DNA of 10,045 nucleotides from Gammaproteobacteria bacterium (GTDB lineage Bacteria > Pseudomonadota > Gammaproteobacteria > J044): NCBI GenBank assembly GCA_026995955.1, contig JALWNJ010000377.1, positions 1 through 10,045 on the forward strand, given 5' to 3'. Of this stretch, positions 1-6,363 are shown piece after piece; the stretch's first letter is position 1, and each line of letters begins with the position of its first letter. The notes beneath the pieces are model-generated. The model did no database searches and was not told the origin of the DNA. It worked only from the letters and a program-made list of their open reading frames with translations. The position numbers were made by a program, and so were the translations under genes.

Positions 1-1149
1 GAGCGCGCGGCCCAGCGGTGCCATCTTCATGGCCCCGACGAGGTAGTCCACGCCCTCGGCGTCCAGTTCGGCGCGCGTCCGCCCAACCTGCACCACATTG
101 GGATCGCAGAAGGTGATGGAGAAGGGCACCTTGCGACCGAAGGCGGTGTCCGTGTCGCGGGCCGCGTTGTAGCCCGCGATGCGCCCCTCGTCACCGGCCT
201 CGTGCAGGATCGGCCGCTCGCCATCGACATCGCCGGCGATGTAGATGCGCGCCTCGGGCGCCGACCGCACACGCATGGTGTGGCGGTCGAAATCGGGCAG
301 GCCGCGTGCATCCAGCGTGATGCCAGCGGCCTCGAGATCGAGGCCCTCCAGGTTGGAGCGTCGACCCATGCACACCAGCACCTTCTCCACCTCGATGCCG
401 TTGTCGCCCGCCGTGACCCGCAGCCGACCGCCGTCGGCCTCCTCGATCTCGGCAGCATGGCCGAGCCAGAGCGGGAACTCGCGCGAGATGCTGTCGATCA
501 GGGCCTGGTTCACCTCACCATCGGTGAGGTGACAGAGCGTCTCGCAGATGTCGATGCCGACCAGTTCCACGCCCAGGCGGGCGAAGGCCTGGCCCAGCTC
601 CAGGCCGATGACGCCCATGCCGACCACGGCCATCGAACGCGGCAGGTCCTCCAGCTCGAACACGGTGTCGGTGGTGAGGATGCGATCGCCGAAGGCCTGC
701 CAGGCCTCGGGCACGATGGGACTGGAGCCGGTGGCGATGACGATGGCATCGGCCTCGATGGTCTCGTCGCCGGCCTGCAGCGTGCGCGGGCCGGTGAAGC
801 GGGCATGGGCGGCGATGAATTCCTCGCCCATCTCGTCGGTGGAGGTGGTCAGCACCTGGTCCACGAAGTGGTCGCGCAGGTCCTGCACGTATTCCATCAC
901 CGCCTCGCCATCCACGCTCAGTTCCTCGGCACCGTCGATGCCCTGGCGCTCGAACAGCTTGCGGTGGTGGAAGTCCTCGGCCACCTGGATCAGCACCTTG
1001 GAGGGCATGCAGCCGACCCGGGCACAGGTGGTGCCCAGCTCGCCGCCGTCGATGAGGGCAAACGAGCGTCCGGCATGGCGGACCTGGGACAGGGCATAGA
1101 GGCCGGCGGAACCGGCACCGATGATGGCGACATCGACCTTGCGCGTCAT
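1..1149 (-). CDS. Dihydrolipoyl dehydrogenase-like flavoprotein disulfide reductase (C-terminus cut by window edge)
   Basis: Class I pyridine nucleotide-disulfide oxidoreductase, closest in layout to dihydrolipoyl dehydrogenase, which reoxidises a protein-bound dihydrolipoamide with FAD and NAD+ in the cytoplasm. My reverse-strand translation gives 383 codons open to the left edge. An N-terminal FAD fold carries GAGSAG at 11-16. The redox-active disulfide lies in CARVGCMPSK (Cys42, Cys47). ATGSSP at 140-144 is the mid-domain signature. A second Rossmann fold has GMGVIG at 177-182, and acidic Asp200 at the end of the next strand suggests NAD(H) rather than NADP(H). The second FAD motif is IYIAGD, ending at Gly306-Asp307. 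The dimerisation domain begins near residue 335, but the catalytic His-Glu pair would lie beyond the window, so activity cannot be judged. The start is the ATG at 1147-1149, just ahead of the FAD fold; the ribosome site is weak (GGGAAA). No E1 or E2 dehydrogenase genes are visible nearby, so the lipoyl partner is unknown. Related mercuric or glutathione reductases are less likely given the motif set. Confidence 0.85.
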   Translation of the reverse strand, partial: MTRKVDVAIIGAGSAGLYALSQVRHAGRSFALIDGGELGTTCARVGCMPSKVLIQVAEDFHHRKLFERQGIDGAEELSVDGEAVMEYVQDLRDHFVDQVLTTSTDEMGEEFIAAHARFTGPRTLQAGDETIEADAIVIATGSSPIVPEAWQAFGDRILTTDTVFELEDLPRSMAVVGMGVIGLELGQAFARLGVELVGIDICETLCHLTDGEVNQALIDSISREFPLWLGHAAEIEEADGGRLRVTAGDNGIEVEKVLVCMGRRSNLEGLDLEAAGITLDARGLPDFDRHTMRVRSAPEARIYIAGDVDGERPILHEAGDEGRIAGYNAARDTDTAFGRKVPFSITFCDPNVVQVGRTRAELDAEGVDYLVGAMKMAPLGRAL

Positions 1150-1180
1150 GGTGTTTCCCGCTTGCAGATAAGGAGGCCGA

Positions 1181-1209
1181 AGTTTAGCCTGCCCCCCGGC
1201 TGCTTGCCA
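1181..1209 (-). promoter_or_regulatory. Possible promoter of the flavoprotein reductase gene
   Basis: On the reverse strand TAAACT (plus positions 1181-1186) is a fair -10 element. A weak TGGCAA lies 17 bp upstream (1204-1209), matching only three of six -35 consensus bases. It sits about 35 bp before the reductase start and shares its upstream half with the forward promoter of the CDF gene, so the two divergent promoters would overlap. Confidence 0.25.
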
Positions 1210-1232
1210 CTGGCGCTGCCCGCTCCCACAAT
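1204..1232 (+). promoter_or_regulatory. Predicted sigma70 promoter of the CDF exporter gene
   Basis: TTGCCA (1204-1209, five of six matches to the -35 consensus) and CACAAT (1227-1232, four of six to the -10 consensus) are separated by exactly 17 bp. Transcription would be expected to begin about 7 bases after the -10, around 1239, which is the first base of the CDF start codon. This is a motif-based prediction only. Confidence 0.45.
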
Positions 1233-1238
1233 GGTGGC

Positions 1239-2129
1239 ATGAATGGGCACCATCACCACCATCACGACGACGAGGGGCGGCTGCGTCTGGCGCTGCTTCT
1301 GACCGGCAGCTTCATGGTGGCCGAGCTGGCGGGCGGGCTGGTGTCCGGCTCGCTGGCGCTGGTGGCCGATGCCGGCCACATGCTCACCGATTCGGCCTCG
1401 CTGTTCCTGGCCTGGGTGGCGGCGCGGCTGGCACGGCGCCCGGCCGACGACCTGCGCAGCTATGGCTGGCAGCGCTTCCAGATCGTGGCGGCACTGATCA
1501 ATGCGGTATCGCTGCTGTTTCTGGTGGCCTGGATTGGCTACGAGGCCATCGAACGGCTGTTCCGCCCCCAGCCGGTGCTGGGCGGGGTGATGATGGTGAT
1601 TGCCGTGCTCGGGCTGGGCGTCAACCTGCTGGTGTTCCGCCTGTTGCATGGCGGCAGTGGCGACAACCTCAATGTGCGTGCTGCGCTGCTGCATGTGCTG
1701 GGTGACCTGCTCGGCTCGGTGGCGGCCATCGTCGCCGCCGTGGTCATCCTCTACACGGGTTGGACGCCCATCGATCCCATCCTGTCGTTGCTGGTGGTGC
1801 TGCTGATCCTCAACAGCACCTGGCGCATCCTGCGCCGCTCGGTGCACATCCTGATGGAGGGCGCCCCGGCGGACATCGATCTCGACGCCCTGCGCAAGGC
1901 GCTGGTGGCGGAGATCGACGGGGTGCGGGATGTGCACCATGTCCACCTCTGGTCCCTGACCCCGGAGCAGCCCCTGATCACGCTGCACCTGCGCCTGGCA
2001 CCGGGCGTGGCGGGCCAGCCGGTGCTGGAGCGGGCCAAGCGGATCCTGCGCGAGCGCTTCGGCATCGGCCATTCCACCATCCAGGTGGAGTGGGCCGATT
2101 GCGTCGATGACCGCGATGAAGGTGCCTGA
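1239..2129 (+). CDS. CDF-family zinc/divalent cation exporter (CzcD/ZitB type)
   Basis: Cation diffusion facilitator of the inner membrane that exports Zn(II), possibly also Co, Cd or Fe, by exchange with protons. The 296 residues fit the family length. The N-terminus is a cytoplasmic tail with six consecutive histidines (4-9) followed by acidic residues, a probable metal-collecting tail. Six membrane segments span roughly 15-200. The two halves of the transport site are visible as HxxxD in segment 2 (His47, Asp51, within ADAGHMLTD) and HxxxD in segment 5 (His152, Asp156, within HVLGD). The soluble C-terminal domain (about 205-290) carries the conserved HVHLWSLTP. This looks most like CzcD/ZitB; the exact metal cannot be read from sequence. 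The ATG at 1239 has no Shine-Dalgarno sequence at usable distance, and the next in-frame Met (26) would destroy the first helix. A Kef-type antiporter follows 55 bp downstream, probably in the same unit. Confidence 0.93.
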   Translation: MNGHHHHHHDDEGRLRLALLLTGSFMVAELAGGLVSGSLALVADAGHMLTDSASLFLAWVAARLARRPADDLRSYGWQRFQIVAALINAVSLLFLVAWIGYEAIERLFRPQPVLGGVMMVIAVLGLGVNLLVFRLLHGGSGDNLNVRAALLHVLGDLLGSVAAIVAAVVILYTGWTPIDPILSLLVVLLILNSTWRILRRSVHILMEGAPADIDLDALRKALVAEIDGVRDVHHVHLWSLTPEQPLITLHLRLAPGVAGQPVLERAKRILRERFGIGHSTIQVEWADCVDDRDEGA

Positions 2130-2184
2130 GGGCTTGAAGCGGTCGCATTCGTCCCGATAGAGGCGATGCTGAGAAGGAGGCTGC

Positions 2185-4155
2185 ATGCACGCGGATTTCT
2201 TTACCGGGCTGTTTGCCCTGCTGGGGCTGGCGGTGGTCGTGGTGGCGCTGCTGCGCCATCTGGGGCTGTCGCCCATCCTCGGCTACCTGGCGGTGGGGCT
2301 CATCGCCGGGCCGAACGGGTTCGGCCTGCTGCCGGACAGCGAGCAGACCCGCTTTCTGGCCGAGCTGGGCGTGGTGTTCCTGATGTTTACCATCGGGCTG
2401 GAATTCACCCTGCCGGAGCTGCTCGCCAACCGGCGCCAGGTACTCGGCCTGGGCGGCAGCGAGGTGCTGCTGGTGACCGGCCTGGTGGCCGGGCTGCTCT
2501 GGCTGTGGGGGCTGGACCTGCGGGTGGCGCTGCTGGTGGGCGGCGCGCTGGCCATGTCCTCCACCGCGGTGGTCATCAAGCAACTGGCGGAGCAGATGGA
2601 ACTGGCCACGCCGCATGGCCGTGCCAGTGTGGCGGTGCTGCTGTTCCAGGATGCGGCCACGCTGCCGTTCCTGATCCTGCTCGGCACGCTGCAGGCGGGG
2701 GATGCCGCGGGTGCGGGTGGGGCGGAGCTGTCCGAGCGGCTGCTGATGGCAGCAGTTGTGTTCACGCTGTTGTACCTGGCCGGGCGCTGGCTGGCACGGC
2801 CCTTCCTGCACTGGGTGGCAAGGGCCGAATCGCCCGAGCTGTTCATGCTTGCCGCCCTGTTCGTGGTCATTGCCTCGGCGCTGGTGGTGCACGAGGCCGG
2901 GCTGTCGCCGCCGCTCGGCGCCTTTCTCGCCGGCATGGTGCTGGGCGAGACCGAGTTCCGGCATCAGGTGGAGTCCGACATCCGCCCTTTCCGCGAGGTG
3001 CTGCTGGGCCTGTTCTTCGCCACCGTGGGCATGCTGCTCGACCCGGCTGTCCTGCTGGCACAGGGGCTGCCCATCCTGGGGCTGGCGCTCCTCATCGTAC
3101 TCGGCAAGGGGGTGCTGGTTACGGGCCTGGCGCGCCTGTTCGGCGAGACCCGGGAGAGCGCGCTGCGCACCGGGATCAGTCTGGCCCAGGCCGGCGAATT
3201 CGGCCTGTTGCTGGTGGCCGGGGTGCTGGGCCTGGGGCTGCTGCCGGAAGGAATGGGCCAGGTGCTGCTGGGTGCCATGATTCTGAGCATGGCGCTGGCG
3301 CCGCTGCTGATCCGGCGCAACGGCGAGGTCGCCCGGCGGCTGCTGCATCGGCGCAGCGTGCAGCCGGTACACCCGGAAGAAGTGCTGCGCCAGGAGAGCG
3401 CCGGCCTCGAGGGCCATGTGCTGATCGTCGGCTTCGGGCGCATCGGGCAGAACCTGGCGACCCTGCTGGCGGAGGATCAGTTCGACTATCTCGCCCTGGA
3501 TCTGGACCCGGCGCGCATCCGTCACGCGCGTCAGGCCGGCCTGCGCGTGGTGTTCGGCGATGCCACGCAACGCGCGGTGCTGGAAGGGGTGGGCGTGGCA
3601 CGGGCCTCGGCGCTGGTGATCACCCACGACCGGTTCGAGGCGGCGCGGGCCACGGTGGCGCTGGCACGGCACATGAACCCGGATCTGGCCATCCTGGTGC
3701 GTACCCGGGACGACCGCCACATCGACGAACTGCTCGATGCCGGGGCCACCGAAGTGCTGCCGGAGGGGCTGGAGGCGAGCCTGATGCTGGGGGCGCAGCT
3801 CCTGCTGCTGCTGGGCCGGCCCGAGAGTGAGGTGGCCGAGCGCATGGCCGCCATCCGTGCCGAACGCTACCACCCGCTGCGCAGCTTCTTCCACCGCCAG
3901 GGCGAAGGCGAGGCCGAACGCGGTTATGAACGGCACCTGCACACCGTGGCCCTGCCGGCCCAGGCGCATGCCGTCGGCCGCCGTCTCGACGCCATCGCGT
4001 TGCCTGACGAGTCCGAGGTGGTCGCCATCCGCCGCGGCGGCATCCTGGTCCCCGCGCCGCGGGGCGAAGCCGTGCTGCGCGAGGGCGACATCGTGATCCT
4101 TGGCGGCCCGCCGCCGGCGCTGGAGGAAGCGGAAGCACGCCTGCTGCAGGGCTGA
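2185..4155 (+). CDS. CPA2 monovalent cation:proton antiporter with RCK domains (KefB/KefC/YbaL type)
   Basis: Inner-membrane K+ (or Na+):H+ antiporter of the CPA2 family, 656 residues. Residues 1 to about 385 form the many-helix exchanger domain, including LLFQD at 152-156, where Asp156 is the expected ion-binding acid. The segment 257-269 (EFRHQVESDIRPF) closely matches the regulatory cytoplasmic loop of E. coli KefC (HALESDIEPF). An RCK-N/TrkA-N Rossmann domain follows, with GFGRIG at 416-421 and LDLDP after the second strand. A RCK-C-like domain lies near 580-656. Kef systems are held closed by glutathione and opened by glutathione adducts, releasing K+ and acidifying the cytoplasm; that gating here is inference. 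No kefF/kefG-type quinone reductase gene is nearby, so a YbaL-like role is equally possible. The extra C-terminal domain makes it longer than KefC (620) and YbaL (558). A strong ribosome site (AGGAGG) precedes ATG 2185. A weak promoter (TTGAAG at 2134, GATAGA at 2156) is possible in the 55-bp gap. Confidence 0.9.
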   Translation: MHADFFTGLFALLGLAVVVVALLRHLGLSPILGYLAVGLIAGPNGFGLLPDSEQTRFLAELGVVFLMFTIGLEFTLPELLANRRQVLGLGGSEVLLVTGLVAGLLWLWGLDLRVALLVGGALAMSSTAVVIKQLAEQMELATPHGRASVAVLLFQDAATLPFLILLGTLQAGDAAGAGGAELSERLLMAAVVFTLLYLAGRWLARPFLHWVARAESPELFMLAALFVVIASALVVHEAGLSPPLGAFLAGMVLGETEFRHQVESDIRPFREVLLGLFFATVGMLLDPAVLLAQGLPILGLALLIVLGKGVLVTGLARLFGETRESALRTGISLAQAGEFGLLLVAGVLGLGLLPEGMGQVLLGAMILSMALAPLLIRRNGEVARRLLHRRSVQPVHPEEVLRQESAGLEGHVLIVGFGRIGQNLATLLAEDQFDYLALDLDPARIRHARQAGLRVVFGDATQRAVLEGVGVARASALVITHDRFEAARATVALARHMNPDLAILVRTRDDRHIDELLDAGATEVLPEGLEASLMLGAQLLLLLGRPESEVAERMAAIRAERYHPLRSFFHRQGEGEAERGYERHLHTVALPAQAHAVGRRLDAIALPDESEVVAIRRGGILVPAPRGEAVLREGDIVILGGPPPALEEAEARLLQG

Positions 4156-4174
4156 TGCAGGGCGGAGCGGGGGA

Positions 4175-4597
4175 TCAGCTGCGCAGGGCGGTGCCCCGCT
4201 CGCGCAGCAGCCCGCCGAGCAGGGCACCCAGCAGGGCGGCGAGGGCCGGCATGCGCTCCGGCGCCAGCAGCAGGGCCAGCAGCGCCGCGGCGATCCCGCC
4301 GAGCAGGGTGGCCGTCGGCAGCGGCAGCGGCGTGTGGCGGCCCAGCAGCAGCCACGACAGCATGGCCGCGGGCACCAGCAGCAGGCCCATCAGCGTGAGC
4401 TGCCATCCGCTGCTGCCGAAACCCTGTTCCAGGTAGTGTCCGGCGCAGGCGGCGATCGCTTCGGCCGGCAACTCGCGGCAGGCGGCCGCCGCCTGCGGCA
4501 GCAGGTCGCGCGCATGCCATGCGTAGAGGGCAAAGGCACACAGGGTGAGGTAGGCCACCATCAGCAGGGCGCCGGCAATCGCCAGTCCGACCCTCAT
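4175..4597 (-). CDS. Small hypothetical inner-membrane protein translationally coupled to ppx
   Basis: I do not recognise a family. The 140-residue product is hydrophobic, with four likely membrane segments at about 5-27, 66-87, 93-112 and 115-131. The stretch 28-65 between the first two is polar enough to be a loop and contains the only paired cysteines, Cys40 and Cys51, which could form a disulfide if the loop is periplasmic. A lone Cys20 lies within helix 1. The last residues are basic (RERGTALRS). The ATG overlaps the ppx stop codon as ATGA, and GGAGGAGG at the end of ppx serves as its ribosome site. That overlap supports the start and makes co-expression with ppx very likely. The gene ends 19 bp from the end of the converging antiporter gene. 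A link to polyphosphate or phosphate physiology is only suggested by position. High confidence it is a gene, low confidence about role. Confidence 0.7.
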   Translation of the reverse strand: MRVGLAIAGALLMVAYLTLCAFALYAWHARDLLPQAAAACRELPAEAIAACAGHYLEQGFGSSGWQLTLMGLLLVPAAMLSWLLLGRHTPLPLPTATLLGGIAAALLALLLAPERMPALAALLGALLGGLLRERGTALRS

Positions 4598-6096
4598 GCC
4601 TCCTCCAGCACGAGTTCCAGTCCGGCGGCCTGCAGCAGCCCGCGTTCCGCCAGCAGGTCGGCGCGCGCGAGCTGGTTCTGTGCCAGCCAGTCACCCTCGA
4701 AAGCCAGTTTCAGGCCGTACTTGCGGCCCTTGACCCGCTTGAGCGGGATGTCGCGGTCCTCGCGGCTGCGGTACAGCAATACAGCGATCCGCAACAGCAT
4801 GGCGAGCCGTTCCAGCCGCTTCGCCTGAGCCGGCGGCAGGGCAGCGAACAGCTTGGCGGGAAACTTGCGCCGGTGGGCCCGCACCAGCAGGGCCAGGCGC
4901 TGCTGCTCCTGGAGCGAGAAGCCGGCCATGTCGGCATGGGCCAGCAGGTAGTGGGCATGCTTGTGGTGCTGGTTGTGGGCGATAAGTCGCCCGACTTCAT
5001 GCAGCTGTGCGGCCCAGTGCAGCAGCTCGCGATCCTCGTCCTGCAGGTCCCAGTCCTGCGCCACGCGCTCGAACAGACGCCCGCTCAGGCGCGCCACTCG
5101 TTCCGCCTGGGTCGCATCCACCTGCAGTCGTCGGGCCAGGGTCTGCACGGTACGCCCGCGGATCGATTCCGGCTCGCCGCGACCCAGCAGGTCGTAGATC
5201 AGGCCCTCGCGCAGGGCGCCGTCCGAGACCTTCATCCGCTCGATGCCGAACTCCATCAGCGTCGCCTCGACGATGGCGACCCCGCCCGGGAACACCGGGG
5301 CGCGCTGTTCGCTCAGGCCCTTGAGCCGCAGGCGATCGACATGGCCGGCCTCGATCATGTGCTTGCGCAGCCGCTTGAGACCCTTGCGGGTGATGCCGTC
5401 CTCGCTCCAGCCCTGTTCGCGCAGCACGCGCGCCACCGACAGCAGCGTGCCCGAGGCCCCGACGGCCTCCTCCCAGCCCAGTTCCAGAAAGTCGTGGCGG
5501 ATGGCCTCCAGCTCGCGGCGGGCGGCCAGCCGTGCCGCCTTCCAGTTCTCCTCGTCGATCTCGCCGTTGCGGAAATGGCGTTGCGAGAAGCTCACGCAGC
5601 CCATGTGCAGGCTTTCCATGACCTCGGCCTCGAAGCGGCGGCCAATGATGTACTCGGTGCTGCCGCCGCCGATGTCCATGACCAGGCGGCGGCCTTCGAT
5701 GATGGGCAGGCTGTGGGCCACGCCCAGGTGGATCAGGCGTGCCTCCTCGCGCCCGGCCACGATCTCGATGGGGTGGCCCAGGGCCGCCTCGGCCAGCGGC
5801 AGGAAGACCTGGCGGTTGCGTGCCCGGCGCAGGGTGTTGGTGCCCACCGCGCGCACCGCATGCGGCGGCAGGCCGCGGATGCGCTCGCCGAAGCGGCGCA
5901 GGCAGTCCAGCGCGCGCTCCTGGGCCTCGGGCGTGAGATTGCCCTCGGCGTCCAGCCCGCCGCCGAGGCGTACCATCTCCTTGAGCTTGTCCTCGACATG
6001 GATCTGGCCGTTGTCGATGCGGGCCACGATCATGTGGAAGCTGTTGGAGCCGAGGTCGATGGCGGCGGCAGTGTCGATCGCGCGTCTGCGGAACAT
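4594..6096 (-). CDS. ppx: Exopolyphosphatase (Ppx/GppA family)
   Basis: Releases terminal orthophosphate from inorganic polyphosphate; GppA relatives instead hydrolyse pppGpp to ppGpp. The 500 residues match the four-domain Ppx layout: an actin/ASKHA-like N-terminal pair (about 8-310) and a C-terminal HD-like helical region (about 315-500) with LHEVG in place of a true HD pair. Nucleotide/phosphate loop motifs are DLGSNSFHM (14-22) and DIGGGSTE (141-148). By alignment from memory with E. coli Ppx, Glu118 in GREEARLI corresponds to catalytic Glu121, and Asp141 and Glu148 to Asp143 and Glu150. MGCVSF and SDGALREG are further family signatures. Length and the C-terminal domain favour Ppx over short Ppx1-type enzymes; distinguishing Ppx from GppA activity by sequence alone is unsafe. 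No ppk gene is in the window. The ATG at 6096 lies nine codons before the first strand motif; its ribosome site is poor. A small membrane protein gene follows with a 4-base overlap. Confidence 0.93.
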   Translation of the reverse strand: MFRRRAIDTAAAIDLGSNSFHMIVARIDNGQIHVEDKLKEMVRLGGGLDAEGNLTPEAQERALDCLRRFGERIRGLPPHAVRAVGTNTLRRARNRQVFLPLAEAALGHPIEIVAGREEARLIHLGVAHSLPIIEGRRLVMDIGGGSTEYIIGRRFEAEVMESLHMGCVSFSQRHFRNGEIDEENWKAARLAARRELEAIRHDFLELGWEEAVGASGTLLSVARVLREQGWSEDGITRKGLKRLRKHMIEAGHVDRLRLKGLSEQRAPVFPGGVAIVEATLMEFGIERMKVSDGALREGLIYDLLGRGEPESIRGRTVQTLARRLQVDATQAERVARLSGRLFERVAQDWDLQDEDRELLHWAAQLHEVGRLIAHNQHHKHAHYLLAHADMAGFSLQEQQRLALLVRAHRRKFPAKLFAALPPAQAKRLERLAMLLRIAVLLYRSREDRDIPLKRVKGRKYGLKLAFEGDWLAQNQLARADLLAERGLLQAAGLELVLEEA

Positions 6097-6120
6097 GGCG
6101 GGTCCGTTCGGGTTTTGGCC

Positions 6121-6149
6121 AGTATTCCGCGCCCGGGACGGGGTTTCAA
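6121..6149 (-). promoter_or_regulatory. Predicted sigma70 promoter of ppx
   Basis: Reverse-strand TTGAAA (plus 6144-6149, five of six consensus matches) and AATACT (plus 6121-6126, four of six) are spaced by exactly 17 bp. The implied transcript would start near 6114, giving a short leader of about 18 bases before the ppx ATG. No Pho-box-like direct repeats overlap it. Confidence 0.5.
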
Positions 6150-6185
6150 GCCGTTTCGGGGCGCGAAGGGCTGGGGGGCACGGTG

Positions 6186-6200
6186 CGTCATTTCATGACG
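6186..6200. repeat. Short perfect inverted repeat between ppx and mrp
   Basis: CGTCAT and ATGACG flank a 3-base centre (TTC). The element lies about 37 bp upstream of the predicted ppx -35 and 120 bp before the mrp -10. It could be an operator half-site pair or a tiny hairpin; its length does not allow a regulator to be named. Confidence 0.35.
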
Positions 6201-6254
6201 TGAAAAACTGGATGGTGCGCAACGCATCGACGCAATACCCGGTCGTCCGGCCCA

Positions 6255-6283
6255 ATAACCCAGTGGAGAACTCGGGATAACCC
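6255..6283. repeat. Direct repeat of ATAACCC, 22 bp apart, upstream of the mrp promoter
   Basis: ATAACCC occurs at 6255-6261 and 6277-6283, a 22-bp period, about two helical turns, so both copies face the same side of the DNA. The copies lie roughly 48 to 78 bp upstream of the predicted mrp transcription start, a usual place for activator binding. A 7-bp repeat can arise by chance. Confidence 0.3.
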
Positions 6284-6287
6284 CGGT

Positions 6288-6325
6288 GGTGTCAAGTTTT
6301 TTGCACCCGGGCGGTGGCGTATAAT
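6288..6325 (+). promoter_or_regulatory. Promoter of mrp with consensus -10 and an imperfect dyad over the -35 region
   Basis: A perfect TATAAT lies at 6320-6325, which would start transcription near 6332 and leave a leader of about 31 bases. The -35 is poor: at 17-bp spacing the hexamer is TTTTTT (6297-6302), while the better-looking TTGCAC (6301-6306) is only 13 bp away. The same spot is an imperfect dyad, GGTG-t-CAA (6288-6295) against TTG-CACC (6301-6307). A weak -35 under a dyad is what an activated or repressed promoter would look like, but no regulator can be assigned. On the opposite strand 6290-6295 reads TTGACA, with no good -10 behind it. Confidence 0.55.
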
Positions 6326-6363
6326 GCGCGCCAATCTGCCGAATCTTCACACGAGGTACACGC

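Noticed and set aside
202..1242. A forward open frame of 346 codons over the reductase gene
   Set aside because: The reverse strand encodes an uninterrupted flavoprotein with all expected motifs; the forward frame has His/Ala/Gly-rich shadow composition.
2134..2161. TTGAAG with GATAGA 16 bp downstream, as a separate promoter for the Kef-type antiporter
   Set aside because: The -10 matches only three of six positions. The genes are 55 bp apart on the same strand, so co-transcription is the simpler reading; kept only as a possibility.
4151..4179. Inverted repeat GCTGAT / ATCAGC between the convergent antiporter and membrane-protein genes, considered as a bidirectional terminator
   Set aside because: The stem is only 6 bp with a 17-base loop and no T tract on either side; it is mostly the two stop-codon contexts.
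1978..4227. A 749-codon reverse-strand open frame opposite the CDF and antiporter genes
   Set aside because: Its translation is rich in Gln, His, Arg and Pro with no domain, and it lies wholly antisense to two well-supported genes. Long antisense frames are expected where third positions are G/C-rich.
4873..6198. Forward open frames opposite ppx (441 and 345 codons)
   Set aside because: Both are antisense to ppx, which carries its full set of catalytic motifs; no recognisable protein is encoded forward.
6290..6295. Perfect TTGACA on the reverse strand as a distal ppx promoter
   Set aside because: No acceptable -10 lies 16 to 18 bp behind it, and a better promoter sits directly upstream of ppx.
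6097..6363. Reverse-strand short open frame (start near 6380) across the ppx-mrp gap
   Set aside because: It runs from inside mrp into ppx, shows no family resemblance and has no ribosome site; the gap is better explained as regulatory DNA.
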